Assembly: GCF_008369115.1 (NCBI RefSeq)
Contig: NZ_VOAZ01000003.1
Location: 1-64,000, forward strand
From: Psychrobacter sp. ANT_WB68
GTDB lineage: Bacteria > Pseudomonadota > Gammaproteobacteria > Pseudomonadales > Moraxellaceae
DNA length: 64,000 nt
Direction: 5' to 3'
A program made the position numbers and the translations under genes. The notes under the pieces are model-generated. The model had not been told where the DNA came from, did not search any database, and was given only the letters and a program-made list of their open reading frames with translations. Shown in pieces: positions 48,673-58,041 of this stretch (position 1 is its first letter; each line of letters begins with the position of its first letter).

Positions 48673-49176
48673 GATAGCTCCTTAATAGGGATATAATTAT
48701 TAATGGGATTGTTAACTTAATAACGATGGATTGAAAGACATAATAAATCGGCTAATGGCTAGCCAAACTGTTTTTCTCTCCATTGCTGACTTAATCAGTT
48801 TATCGGCCTTTATAAATGATCTAGCTGTTATCACTCACTTTTTTATAAATCACAGATTTTTATCAATCGTTTCTTAATATACTCTTATAGCTGCTTGATA
48901 AAGGTGATGGGGGCAAATTTCAAGCCTAATCTCAGGAATTTTTCTTGATGCTCATAAATGTCAGGAAAGTGTAGAAAATTACTCGTCAAAATAGTATTGG
49001 TACTTTTACGTTTATGGTCAATAAGTGGTTAATTTCGCGAACAAGACCTACAAAAAACACTCATTATTCCAAGTAACTTACTATTAACACCCAAACTATT
49101 ACCAAATAATACTCAACTTTATTTTTGCGTATCTTATTATTAGGGCAAATATTATCCATTATTTATCAGAGGTGTT
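48673..49176. other. Divergent region grpE / esterase gene
   Basis: About 500 bp, AT-rich, no gene. The grpE promoter should be here; a CTTGAAA (48918-48924, minus) and a CCCCAT (48907-48913, minus) are both present but too close together to be one sigma32 promoter. Confidence 0.4.
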
Positions 49177-50649
49177 ATGTCTAATTCAACAGTATTATCA
49201 ATCAACACCTTGCTTAACAAAGCAGTGAAAACCCTTAACCTAACGTCATTAAGTCAAGAAAAACCTGAAAAATCATTAAGCGGCTCATCAAATGGTTCGT
49301 CAAACAATCACGAACCAGATAATCTGCAAACGAGCCATACTGAAGCTGAGACTAGCGCTAATCATAAGCCATTATCTATTAAAGACAAGGTGCTTCATCA
49401 CAATCTAATGACGACTTATCAGCCGCACCTGCTACATTATGCGATGAAGGGTATCGGCTGCTTGCCAGAGTTGGTATTAGAAAGCTGGGTTGGTTATTTG
49501 GATGGACCAACATCAAAGCAATACGAACACGTTGATGCGCATCTGCGCTTAATCCTTGCAGTCAATAGTAAACTTAAAACGCCTTTAAACCTGATAGAAA
49601 TGGGCGAGCTACGCCAGCGCTTTGCTACCGACGCCGTTGCCATGCAAGCCCCAAAAGTATGGCAGCAAGCCAGCTCTACTATATTTAGCAGTATAAAACC
49701 CTGCACTAATAAGGATAAAAATACCGTCAATTGGGAAGACAAAATGATTGCGAATGCCGATGATGGCAATATGATTATTCGTTGCTATCAAAAAAAAGCG
49801 ACCACAACAAGTTTTAGCTTTAAAACGAAACCCAAACGCAATCCAGATCAAACCGTGATGTTATTTTTTCATGGTGGCGGCTTTTGTATCGGCGATGTGG
49901 ACACCCATCATGAATTCTGCCATGCCGTTTGTGAACAAACGGGTTGGCCGATCGTCAGCGTTGATTATCGCTTAGCGCCTGAATATCCTGCACCGACGGC
50001 GCTGAGAGATTGTATTGCCGCTTATGCATGGTTAGCGGAAAACTGCCAAGCATTTGGGGCGTTACCTTCACGTATCGTACTAGCAGGTGATAGTGCGGGC
50101 GGCGGTTTATCAACCATGGTTGCACAACAAGTGATTACACCAACGGCAGAGGCATGGCAAGATTTGGGTGTGGATGGACAGAGAACCTTTGAGATACTGC
50201 AACGTTTACCACAACCGATGGCGCAAATGCCTCTATACCCTGTGACGGATATTGAAAATGACTATCCAAGCTGGGAGTTATATGGCGAAGGGTTATTATT
50301 AGACCATGCCGATGTGGCGGTATTCGACGCCGCTTGTTTGCAAAATAGTCCGCTACCGCGGCAGCATATCCTGACCTCACCCATGCTCGGTGACAATCGA
50401 CAAGTCTGCCCTACGTATATCGTCGCTGCAGAGTTGGATGTTTTGCGTGATCAGACCTTTGCTTATGCTAACCAATTAGAGGGCTACGGTATCGCTGTGC
50501 AAACCTACATGGTCTATGGGGCACCGCACGGATTTATCCATTTTATGAGCATTCATCAAGGTCTTGGGCAAGAGACTCATCATATCATCGATGGTTTTTC
50601 CAGCTTCGTACGTGAGATTATAAGCATACAAGATTTATTAGTCGCATGA
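49177..50649 (+). CDS. Alpha/beta hydrolase, HSL-type esterase/lipase
   Basis: Alpha/beta hydrolase fold-3 (hormone-sensitive-lipase family IV) esterase of 490 residues. Oxyanion motif HGGG is at 232-235, nucleophile Ser306 in GDSAGGG, the acid in AELDVLRDQ and the base in GAPHGFIHF. The first about 70 residues are polar and Ser/Asn-rich, and the region 75-215 is a long N-terminal extension that is uncommon for the family. AGAGG precedes the ATG. Probable carboxylesterase on short acyl chains; substrate unknown. Confidence 0.88.
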   Translation: MSNSTVLSINTLLNKAVKTLNLTSLSQEKPEKSLSGSSNGSSNNHEPDNLQTSHTEAETSANHKPLSIKDKVLHHNLMTTYQPHLLHYAMKGIGCLPELVLESWVGYLDGPTSKQYEHVDAHLRLILAVNSKLKTPLNLIEMGELRQRFATDAVAMQAPKVWQQASSTIFSSIKPCTNKDKNTVNWEDKMIANADDGNMIIRCYQKKATTTSFSFKTKPKRNPDQTVMLFFHGGGFCIGDVDTHHEFCHAVCEQTGWPIVSVDYRLAPEYPAPTALRDCIAAYAWLAENCQAFGALPSRIVLAGDSAGGGLSTMVAQQVITPTAEAWQDLGVDGQRTFEILQRLPQPMAQMPLYPVTDIENDYPSWELYGEGLLLDHADVAVFDAACLQNSPLPRQHILTSPMLGDNRQVCPTYIVAAELDVLRDQTFAYANQLEGYGIAVQTYMVYGAPHGFIHFMSIHQGLGQETHHIIDGFSSFVREIISIQDLLVA

Positions 50650-50747
50650 TTAGCTGAATCATGGCGATGAGTATCGATGTCTGTTAAAGAGGATGAAAAA
50701 CTAAAATTGCCGGACTATTAGAACCGTATAAGCAAGGCCAATTACTA

Positions 50748-51881
50748 TTAATCAACTTGACCTGACAAAGTAATCAGCCAAATCTCAGAACGTGAGCCTA
50801 AGCGAAACGGGATACCCCAAAACCCATAACCTGAAGACACCACAAAATGCCCTTTGCCAATGGCTTCATAACCATAGCCCAAACGATTGATGGCATTTAC
50901 AATAAAGCTGGCTGGAAATATTTGACCGTTATGGGTATGTCCTGAAACCTGTAAATCAATCGGTAGCTGACTATGTGCCATGATATCGCTCGGTCGGTGA
51001 TCTAATAGAATAATCGGCTCAGCAATATTGGCCTGTGTTAGCAGCTCGTTCGTGGCTACCCGTTGGCGTTTATGATTATCGAAACGACCAAGGAGCCAAA
51101 TAGGTGAGCCTTCATGTTCTATACAAAACACTTCATCATTTAACAACTGCACGCCTGCATTCTGTAAGGCCTGACTAATTGACTGCTCGTGACCGTATAA
51201 ATCGTGATTGCCTAACGTCGCATAAATACCATACGGCAAATCGGTGACCAGTTTCGCCAAATCTTCTGCCATCTTATAAGTGCTAAAAGCTTGCGTATTG
51301 TCATCCATGATATCGCCCGGCATCAGCAATATATCTGCCTGATAACGCTTAATAATGGCATGCAATCTTGCAACAGCTTTATTGCCAAACAGTCGACCCA
51401 AATGTAAATCACTGGCTACCGCGATACGTAATGGCTTGGCTAAGGGCTTGTTAATATTAATAGAGAGTTTGCGTACAACTGGTATATAAGCGTTATATAG
51501 GCTATAAATAAATAACCCGATAAAGAATAGCAGCGCAAAAATGCGTAAGCCAATAGTGAGTATTTCTAAGTCAGAAAGGTCATTATCAAACAATACGCTT
51601 AAAAGCCAATATCCTCCATAAAACAGACTGGTTGATAAAGCGGTTAGCATCATAAAATGCATCGCTAACATCCAAGCGCTTATCCAGCGATAGCTATTAG
51701 CGAATAGCTTTGTGACGCTAAGCAACAGAAGGATATTGGTAATGGCAAATATCATTATCCATGTGGCGGTTTGGAGCGTAGGATTACTCCAAGGCTGTAG
51801 CCACCACTCTAAACTTAGCGCCGCTCCAAAACTAAACAGCTCTAGCAGCACAATAATGGTAATAATAAATGCGTAGCGCAT
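50748..51881 (-). CDS. Membrane metallophosphoesterase (copy 1)
   Basis: Calcineurin-like phosphoesterase anchored by about five N-terminal hydrophobic segments (1-130), 377 residues. Dinuclear-metal motifs in order: ASDLHLGRLFG, PGDIMDD, LGNHDLYG, DHRPSD and SGHTHNGQIFP. YaeI/YkuE-like members act on nucleotides or lipid-linked phosphates; activity here is not known. It shares strand, layout and C-terminal FRLGSRSEIWLITL with its neighbour at 51975, so the two are tandem paralogues. Confidence 0.88.
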   Translation of the reverse strand: MRYAFIITIIVLLELFSFGAALSLEWWLQPWSNPTLQTATWIMIFAITNILLLLSVTKLFANSYRWISAWMLAMHFMMLTALSTSLFYGGYWLLSVLFDNDLSDLEILTIGLRIFALLFFIGLFIYSLYNAYIPVVRKLSININKPLAKPLRIAVASDLHLGRLFGNKAVARLHAIIKRYQADILLMPGDIMDDNTQAFSTYKMAEDLAKLVTDLPYGIYATLGNHDLYGHEQSISQALQNAGVQLLNDEVFCIEHEGSPIWLLGRFDNHKRQRVATNELLTQANIAEPIILLDHRPSDIMAHSQLPIDLQVSGHTHNGQIFPASFIVNAINRLGYGYEAIGKGHFVVSSGYGFWGIPFRLGSRSEIWLITLSGQVD

Positions 51882-51974
51882 AATAATTCCTAGCAGTGCA
51901 ATGTTTTGAGTATTAGCGACCGTACTGATGAGTTAGCACTATGTTGGTAACTGTTTTAATAATTACTGTGCCAC

Positions 51975-53048
51975 CTATTGTGCCGACTGTAAGGTAATCA
52001 GCCATATCTCTGAACGCGTACCCAATCTAAATGGCACCGCACCAATACCATAACCTGACGTGACCAAAAACTGCGTGCCTTCTACTTTTTTGGCACCATA
52101 AACCAGCGGCGTGAACCATTTTAACAATATCGTTAAAGGAAATATTTGCCCACCATGCGTATGCCCTGATAGATGTAAATCAATAGGCAGGCCTTTCATT
52201 TGCTCTAAATCGGCAGGGCTATGTTCTAAAAATACCACCGGCTTATCAGCTTTTACTTCACTGAGCAAATCTTCCGCTGCAGGGCGCGCAGGGTCCGTTA
52301 CATCCGAACGTCCTATTAGCAATACTGAGTCATCCAACCAGACACTTTTATTATCTATCACCTGAATACCTGCTTTTTCGACTGCTTTAGCAATGGCAAC
52401 TTGGTTACCTGAGTAGTCGTGATTGCCTAAAGTGGCATAAACACCAAGCGGCGCTCTTAATTTTGATAAATGCTCATGCATATTGGTTTTGTCATAAGCA
52501 GCCGTTGAATCATTCATGACGTCGCCTGCGATGACTACAACATCTGGGCTCTGGGCATCAATCAACTGCACCATCTTATCTATCTGCCGATTGCCAAACC
52601 ATCTACCTAAATGAGTGTCAGATACTAAAGCAATCTGCAGCGGTTTATTAAGTAGTTTATCTGTAGTTACATTCAGGCGATGTACGACAGGTGAGTAGGC
52701 ATTAAATAGCGCCAGACTAACGATAGCAACATAAACCATAGCAGCGACGGCTCTGGTGAGTATCGGATGATATTTTTGCTTAAAAATATAAACATAAACC
52801 AAGCTAATAACAGCGGTTATTAAGCCCGCATAGAACATAAAGCCTTGTAAAATACTGGCAACCAGATAGACATGAAAGCGCTCATACCAAAACTCACTCA
52901 ATCCGTATATAAGAAAAGCATTGTTAATAATAAAGATGCTTAAAACCAGACTCACTTTCGCAAGACGCTGCGTTGGTTTAATAAACCAGTACAGTATCAT
53001 GCTACTCATCATCGCGAGCAGCTGGGTAAGGAAGATAAAAAGCCACAT
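51975..53048 (-). CDS. Membrane metallophosphoesterase (copy 2)
   Basis: Paralogue of copy 1: N-terminal hydrophobic segments, then VSDTHLGRWFG, AGDVMND, LGNHDYSG, EHSPAD and SGHTHGGQIFP, ending FRLGTRSEIWLITL. ATG 53048 (MWLFIFL) is chosen as it aligns with the start of copy 1; a TTG at 53090 would add 14 residues with its ribosome site too close. The total is 357 residues. Upstream of copy 1 with a 93-bp gap, same strand. Confidence 0.85.
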   Translation of the reverse strand: MWLFIFLTQLLAMMSSMILYWFIKPTQRLAKVSLVLSIFIINNAFLIYGLSEFWYERFHVYLVASILQGFMFYAGLITAVISLVYVYIFKQKYHPILTRAVAAMVYVAIVSLALFNAYSPVVHRLNVTTDKLLNKPLQIALVSDTHLGRWFGNRQIDKMVQLIDAQSPDVVVIAGDVMNDSTAAYDKTNMHEHLSKLRAPLGVYATLGNHDYSGNQVAIAKAVEKAGIQVIDNKSVWLDDSVLLIGRSDVTDPARPAAEDLLSEVKADKPVVFLEHSPADLEQMKGLPIDLHLSGHTHGGQIFPLTILLKWFTPLVYGAKKVEGTQFLVTSGYGIGAVPFRLGTRSEIWLITLQSAQ

Positions 53049-53187
53049 AGTAAAATTGCACCAGATAAAGACAAACTTATAGTACGTCAATATCCTTAGC
53101 TGTTATAGACAGCATGATTGTTTATTGAAACGTTATAAAGGTTGTAAGAAAAAACCAACAAAGAAATATGTTCGCCAGCAGAGGAAT

Positions 53188-53203
53188 GTTTCACATGAAA
53201 CAA
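53188..53203. other. parS-like 16-mer
   Basis: TGTTTCACATGAAACA lies in the gap between the phosphoesterase and epimerase genes. It differs from the bacterial parS consensus TGTTTCACGTGAAACA at one central base. ParB binding is inference; no parAB or oriC genes are in the window. Confidence 0.35.
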
Positions 53204-53280
53204 TCGCTCATTCAAGCTCATAAGACTTATTTCCAAAAACCACCTGATCAGCCACTACCTTTCCCCCATCAACCTATTTA

Positions 53281-54267
53281 TCACTGCTGCTCTAAAGCTT
53301 GCGTAAGCGTTGGCTGTTTAAATTCAAAACCTGCCTCTAGTAACGCTTGTGGCAATACCTTTTGTCCGTCTATCAGCAAGGTTGACATCTCACCAAACAT
53401 CAACTTCAACAAAAATGTTGGTAAAGTAAAAAACGTCGGACGATGTAGCCATGCTCCAAGCGTCTTGGTAAAATTATGATTGGTCACAGAATTAGGCGCT
53501 GTTAAGTTATAAACAACGGCTGGCGTATCATTTGCTGTTCTTAAAACATCACCAATACTATTTTGATGACCTTGCTTTAGAAGCTCTCGTTGCTGACTAT
53601 TCTGACCCGTCAAGTGCTGTTCAATGATAAATAACACCGCCCCTAACCAATCTGCACGGCTGATCCAACTCATGATTTGCTTACCATTACCCAATTGACC
53701 GCCAACACCCATTTTAAAGGGCGTTAATAACTTGCTAACCATGCCGCCCTCAGGATGAATAACGACGCCGGTTCGCACGATAACGACAGGAACGCCATAA
53801 TCAGTGGCTTTCAACGCCAACTGTTCCCAATCGTCACAAAGTTTATGCGAAAAATCAGCTTTAAAGTCACTGCTCTCAGTCAAAGGCTTGTCACCTTGGG
53901 TGCCATACCAACCAATCGCTGAACCGCTAATTAGGAGTTTAGGCTTAGTACTACTGCGCGCCATAAAAGCAAGTAACGCCTCGGTAGGCTGAACACGGCT
54001 GGTAAGTAACTGCTCTTTACGCTCATCGCTCCAACGCTTATCAGCAATCCCAGCACCCGCTAAATTTAAAACCACGTCAAAACTCTGATGAGATTTCGTC
54101 AACTCATCATAAGTCATCATCTTAATATCGACAGGGTGTGCTTGGCTGCTATCACGGGTCAGCCAAGTAACCTGCACCTCTTTATTATCCCTTTGATAAC
54201 GCTTAATAATTGCTTCACTAAATGCGCTACCTAAGAATCCTGAGCCACCACTGATTAGAATATTCAT
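53281..54267 (-). CDS. TIGR01777 family epimerase (YfcH-like SDR)
   Basis: Extended SDR of the TIGR01777 family, 328 residues. NAD(P) motif SGGSGFLGSAF is at the N-terminus; NLAGAGIADKRW and SGSAIGWYGTQGD are family signatures; the DUF1731 C-terminal segment is present (VLPQALLEAGFEFKQPTLTQALE). Function is unknown, sometimes linked to cell-division control in other bacteria. It is a single gene on the minus strand. Confidence 0.9.
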   Translation of the reverse strand: MNILISGGSGFLGSAFSEAIIKRYQRDNKEVQVTWLTRDSSQAHPVDIKMMTYDELTKSHQSFDVVLNLAGAGIADKRWSDERKEQLLTSRVQPTEALLAFMARSSTKPKLLISGSAIGWYGTQGDKPLTESSDFKADFSHKLCDDWEQLALKATDYGVPVVIVRTGVVIHPEGGMVSKLLTPFKMGVGGQLGNGKQIMSWISRADWLGAVLFIIEQHLTGQNSQQRELLKQGHQNSIGDVLRTANDTPAVVYNLTAPNSVTNHNFTKTLGAWLHRPTFFTLPTFLLKLMFGEMSTLLIDGQKVLPQALLEAGFEFKQPTLTQALEQQ

Positions 54268-54493
54268 CGCTTTTATCCTTATATTTATCTCGCCTTTTCA
54301 TCAGTGTGACAAAAAACATCCTACAAAAACAAGAGGTTAATTGTAGGTATAAAACTTAAAGCAGGACTGGATATAAATATAGAATTTAGCAGTATCAGAG
54401 ATTAAAATAGGCAGTGATAAAGGGGTAAAAAAATAACAGAGCAAACTGTCAGTTAGCGGTTATCATAAAATTATGACAGAATTTAAATGGCTA

Positions 54494-55183
54494 CTAACGA
54501 ATCACTTGTCCCGTTAACGCATCGCTGATTTGGCTAGGTAACAAATAGCCCAGTGTGTCTCCATTTAAATAACCCACTTGTTCGTGGTCATTAAAATCAG
54601 CAGAGGTAGTGGCATTAATATTGGTATTGTCGATATTGGTATTAGTTAAAAAATAAGCCTGCGCTTCTGCCAATGATAGAGCGGGTGGCTGACCAGCAGG
54701 GTTACAACTGGTCGAGACAACAAAACCATAAGGATTGCGGACGGAAACCACTTGTTGACACAGTTGCTGCACCAAAGGATGGTCAATCACACGCACTGCG
54801 ATACTATTATGGGTGCCTGTTATCCATACGGGAATAGCAACAGGCAGGTTGGGCGATAAGGGCAACAACCAGGTATGCGCCTGCTTAGTGCAAGCATCAG
54901 ACTTAGAATCGTTACACCAACTGTCTAACACCAACTGCCGTTGCTCATCACTTAGAGGATTTAACAGTGCCTCAAGTCGACTGGCGCTATCGGTGACCAC
55001 TATCATGCCCTTCTCTATCGGTCGCTGCTTGATGGTCAAAAGCTGCTGTACTGCTCGCTGATTAAAGGGATCGCAGCCGATACCCCACACGCTTTCGGTT
55101 GGATAAGCAAGCAGCTGTCCCTCTTGAAGCCAATGCGCAGCTTGAACGACAGAATCGGTAATGAGTGGTTTAAATGTAGACAT
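54494..55183 (-). CDS. tsaC: L-threonylcarbamoyladenylate synthase, TsaC type
   Basis: YrdC/Sua5 domain enzyme that makes threonylcarbamoyl-AMP for the t6A37 modification of ANN-decoding tRNAs. It has 229 residues: YPTESVWGIGCDPFN, IKQRPIEKGMIVV (substrate-binding Lys/Arg), SIAVRV and STSCNPAGQPPALS. It lacks the C-terminal Sua5 domain. A polar insert (about 186-205, Asn/Thr-rich) is unusual. Downstream of dprA on the same strand, a pairing seen in other gamma-proteobacteria. Confidence 0.92.
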   Translation of the reverse strand: MSTFKPLITDSVVQAAHWLQEGQLLAYPTESVWGIGCDPFNQRAVQQLLTIKQRPIEKGMIVVTDSASRLEALLNPLSDEQRQLVLDSWCNDSKSDACTKQAHTWLLPLSPNLPVAIPVWITGTHNSIAVRVIDHPLVQQLCQQVVSVRNPYGFVVSTSCNPAGQPPALSLAEAQAYFLTNTNIDNTNINATTSADFNDHEQVGYLNGDTLGYLLPSQISDALTGQVIR

Positions 55184-55287
55184 AGCTGAATGCGGTTGAA
55201 AAGGATGAGAGAATATAATACAGCTTTAATAATAGGCAAAATAGTATGTTTAAAAATTTCTCAAAATCGCGTTAAGCTTAAAAAAAG

Positions 55288-56544
55288 TTATACGCGCAAA
55301 TAACGCCCACCTTGCACACTGATAACCCCTAACAACTCAAGCTCCATAAGCTGCCCAATCAGTTGCGGTGGCGTCAGGTTAGTAGTGCCTAATAATGCAT
55401 CCAAATCTTGCCCATACCATTCAAGCTGCTCATAAACTGGTGCTAAATGCTCAGGAATAAAGGTAGCATTGGAAGAAGATTTAATATTAGACTGCGGCGA
55501 CTGACCAATAGTTGCGATAGAATCTCTGTCTTTATTTAGAGGATTAAGAATTTGGCTAAGATTTTCTTGAGTACTACTAGCTTCTGTATTGTCCAATAAC
55601 TTGTAGCTATGGTTTTGATAGCCCAATTGACTATTGATATCTTCGAGGACTTGCTGCGGATGATAAATCAAAGTTGCGCCCTCACGTATCAAGTGATGAC
55701 AGCCTTCGGCATTACTATTATCGATATGACTTGGAATCGCAAAGACTTGCTTGCCTTGCTCAGAGGTTAAACGCGCAGTAATGAGCGAGCCACTTTGGAT
55801 GGTTGCTTCTGTCACAATCGTCGCAAGGCTGAGTCCTGCGACTAGCCGATTACGGCGAGGAAACGTATGTTTGTGGGGCTGCGTGTGTGGCAACAGCTCA
55901 CTGATGATACAGCCACCTTGATCGATAATTTGACTAAATAATTTATCATGATGATTGGGATAATTAACGTCAATCCCTGTCCCCATCACGCCGACCGTAC
56001 GACCATGATGTTCAGAATCAACTTGTGCCAAAGCACCTAAATGTGCGCGCTTATCTACGCCCATAGCAAGGCCGCTGGTGATAATATAACCAGCTTGGGC
56101 TAAGTATTGCGCCATATCAAAGGTGATTTTTTGCGCGTGAGCGGTGGGTTTGCGGCTCCCAACGATGGCAATTTGCGCTTGTTGCAAACGTGATTTATCG
56201 CCACGATAAAACAATAAGGGCGGGGGGTCATAGATTTGTAAGAGTTGTGCAGGATAGTCAGACTGTTCTGCAAATAATAGACCATATTTTCCATCTAGCA
56301 GTGCCTGTTGGATGTTATCAATAGTGGCGTGCGTTTGCTCCAACTGTTCATGACGCTTGATATGCGTACTATGGATACCAAGCTGCCTCCATGCTGCTAA
56401 TTTCGCACCCCAGGCAAGCTGTGCACTACCAAAAAAGCCAATAAGCTTATGATAAGCCGCTAATGACGCATTGACTTCAGTCCACAGCGCCACTACTGCG
56501 CGCTGCTCATCGGATAACAGAGAGGAGACTGCGGTCACGGTCAT
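55288..56544 (-). CDS. dprA: DNA-processing protein DprA
   Basis: Binds incoming single-stranded DNA during transformation and loads RecA. It has 418 residues: N-terminal helical region, Rossmann-like core with IAIVGSRKPTAHA, ITSGLAMGVDKRAHLGAL, GTGIDVNYPNHHDKLF, SELLPHTQPHKHTFPRRNRLVAGLS and QSGSLITARL, and a C-terminal winged-helix-like domain (PPQLIGQLMELELLGVI). Intact. With comM at 34.6 kb it suggests competence for transformation. Confidence 0.95.
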   Translation of the reverse strand: MTVTAVSSLLSDEQRAVVALWTEVNASLAAYHKLIGFFGSAQLAWGAKLAAWRQLGIHSTHIKRHEQLEQTHATIDNIQQALLDGKYGLLFAEQSDYPAQLLQIYDPPPLLFYRGDKSRLQQAQIAIVGSRKPTAHAQKITFDMAQYLAQAGYIITSGLAMGVDKRAHLGALAQVDSEHHGRTVGVMGTGIDVNYPNHHDKLFSQIIDQGGCIISELLPHTQPHKHTFPRRNRLVAGLSLATIVTEATIQSGSLITARLTSEQGKQVFAIPSHIDNSNAEGCHHLIREGATLIYHPQQVLEDINSQLGYQNHSYKLLDNTEASSTQENLSQILNPLNKDRDSIATIGQSPQSNIKSSSNATFIPEHLAPVYEQLEWYGQDLDALLGTTNLTPPQLIGQLMELELLGVISVQGGRYLRV

Positions 56545-56600
56545 AAGCGCTTATCTCATAGTAACTGACGGATATGATGATTTAATAAAGACTCAAGTCA

Positions 56601-57698
56601 TTATAAGTAAGGCGGTGGTAAAAGTTGATCACCAACGTTAATCGGTAGCTCAGAATCAAGCACATAAGCATAGCTAATATTATCAAAGGTATTAAAGACC
56701 ATGACCATACCACTAGGCTCACTTGGCAAGCGTACCGGTGTGTCATTGTCTTTGATATCGCGTATCACTGCGCCTTTTTGATAAACGGTCAATACATCAC
56801 CAGGTTTGGCGCCATGAGTGCTACCTAAATTGACAGCAACCACGCTGCCTTTAGCAGCTGAGCTGATAGAATCCATGACGCGGACAATCATACCACCACG
56901 GTTAACGGTGGCAGGCGTTGGATAAAATACTGGCGGGATGGAATTGTTTAATTCTACAAAAACGCGATCGCCTTCACGGACTTCTTTGCCGTAACTGTCG
57001 ATAAGCTGCAAGCTAGTGACGCCATTGGTTTCTGTAGAGGTGACCAAGCCTGTGGCAACTTGGGTGACTTCTAAACCGATGACTTGTTGCGTTTTAGGCT
57101 CGACATACTTCTCGCCTTCACGGTAAATACCATAACGCTGTCCAACGATAAGTGGTACACCTTTAGCATAGACTTTATCGCCGCTTGCCGTAATTAAATT
57201 ACCTTTTTTAGAGGCTAAAATATAGGGCGTGGTATTAAAATCTGCTGGATTAACAATGATGGTCTTATCGAGCCAATGCTGAATCGCAGACCATGGAATA
57301 GGCGGAATACTATTAGCGGTCGAAGTGACTGAAACTGTGCTAGACACTACATTACCCGTTAACTGTTTCTCAACACCTACACAGCCCTCACCTGTATCAA
57401 CACCAATCAAAGTCTTACCTTGAATGACGCATAAGATAAGAATATCGTTCGGATAAATAAGGTTGGGATTTTTGATTTGCTTGTTGGTCGCCCAAATCTC
57501 TTTCCAGCGCCATGGACTGTCTAAATAACGTCCCGAGATATCCCACAACGTATCGCCCTTTTTGACGATATAGCGATTGGGTGCATCCGCTTTGATGGTC
57601 GGCGGTGGATTATTAGCGTGGGCAGTGGTCATCAGCATTGCACCACTAAATGTCGTCACCAATAGTGCTTTTGCTATCTTTTTTAAGCTCATCTTCAT
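56601..57698 (-). CDS. LysM-domain exported protein
   Basis: Exported peptidoglycan-binding protein of the family commonly encoded next to dprA in gamma-proteobacteria. From ATG 57698 it has 365 residues: signal peptide ending TAHAN, a LysM domain (about 35-88, YIVKKGDTLWDISGRYLDSPWRW...), then a larger beta-rich periplasmic region of unknown role. A GTG at 57710 is an alternative. It lies 56 bp upstream of dprA, same strand, so probably cotranscribed. Confidence 0.88.
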   Translation of the reverse strand: MKMSLKKIAKALLVTTFSGAMLMTTAHANNPPPTIKADAPNRYIVKKGDTLWDISGRYLDSPWRWKEIWATNKQIKNPNLIYPNDILILCVIQGKTLIGVDTGEGCVGVEKQLTGNVVSSTVSVTSTANSIPPIPWSAIQHWLDKTIIVNPADFNTTPYILASKKGNLITASGDKVYAKGVPLIVGQRYGIYREGEKYVEPKTQQVIGLEVTQVATGLVTSTETNGVTSLQLIDSYGKEVREGDRVFVELNNSIPPVFYPTPATVNRGGMIVRVMDSISSAAKGSVVAVNLGSTHGAKPGDVLTVYQKGAVIRDIKDNDTPVRLPSEPSGMVMVFNTFDNISYAYVLDSELPINVGDQLLPPPYL

Positions 57699-58041
57699 TG
57701 TTATATCCACAAATGTAGCGCTATTAGCGTCAACTCTGGTTTACTTAAGTCTATGAGTTAGGTTTGAACCTTATTTCTAAGCAATAAATAGTGACTAGAA
57801 AAAACATAAAAAGCTTAAGTATCACCATCATAACGCTTATAGAGCAGCTGCTCAGTGTTGTTGACTGATGTGATTGACGGGTTTGATTGCTAAAAAAGCG
57901 CCTAGCATGATGATGACTCGCCGACGCTATTTATAATATTACAATTATATCTACCATAACACAATCATAAACACTTTATTACAATAGCGTAACCTTTAAT
58001 TGGATATTAATATCAATGAATATCTTATATAGATAAGCTTA
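57699..58041. other. Gap between thrC and the LysM gene
   Basis: About 340 bp with no gene. It should contain the thrC terminator and the promoter of the LysM-dprA unit; neither stands out clearly. Confidence 0.35.

Noticed and set aside
48906..48924. Minus-strand CTTGAAA and CCCCAT upstream of grpE, like a sigma32 promoter
   Set aside because: The two elements are only about 5 bp apart instead of 13-17. Each could pair with another poor hexamer, but none is convincing.
53168..53479. 103-codon plus-strand frame over the parS-like site
   Set aside because: It runs antisense into the epimerase gene and shows no domain or ribosome site.
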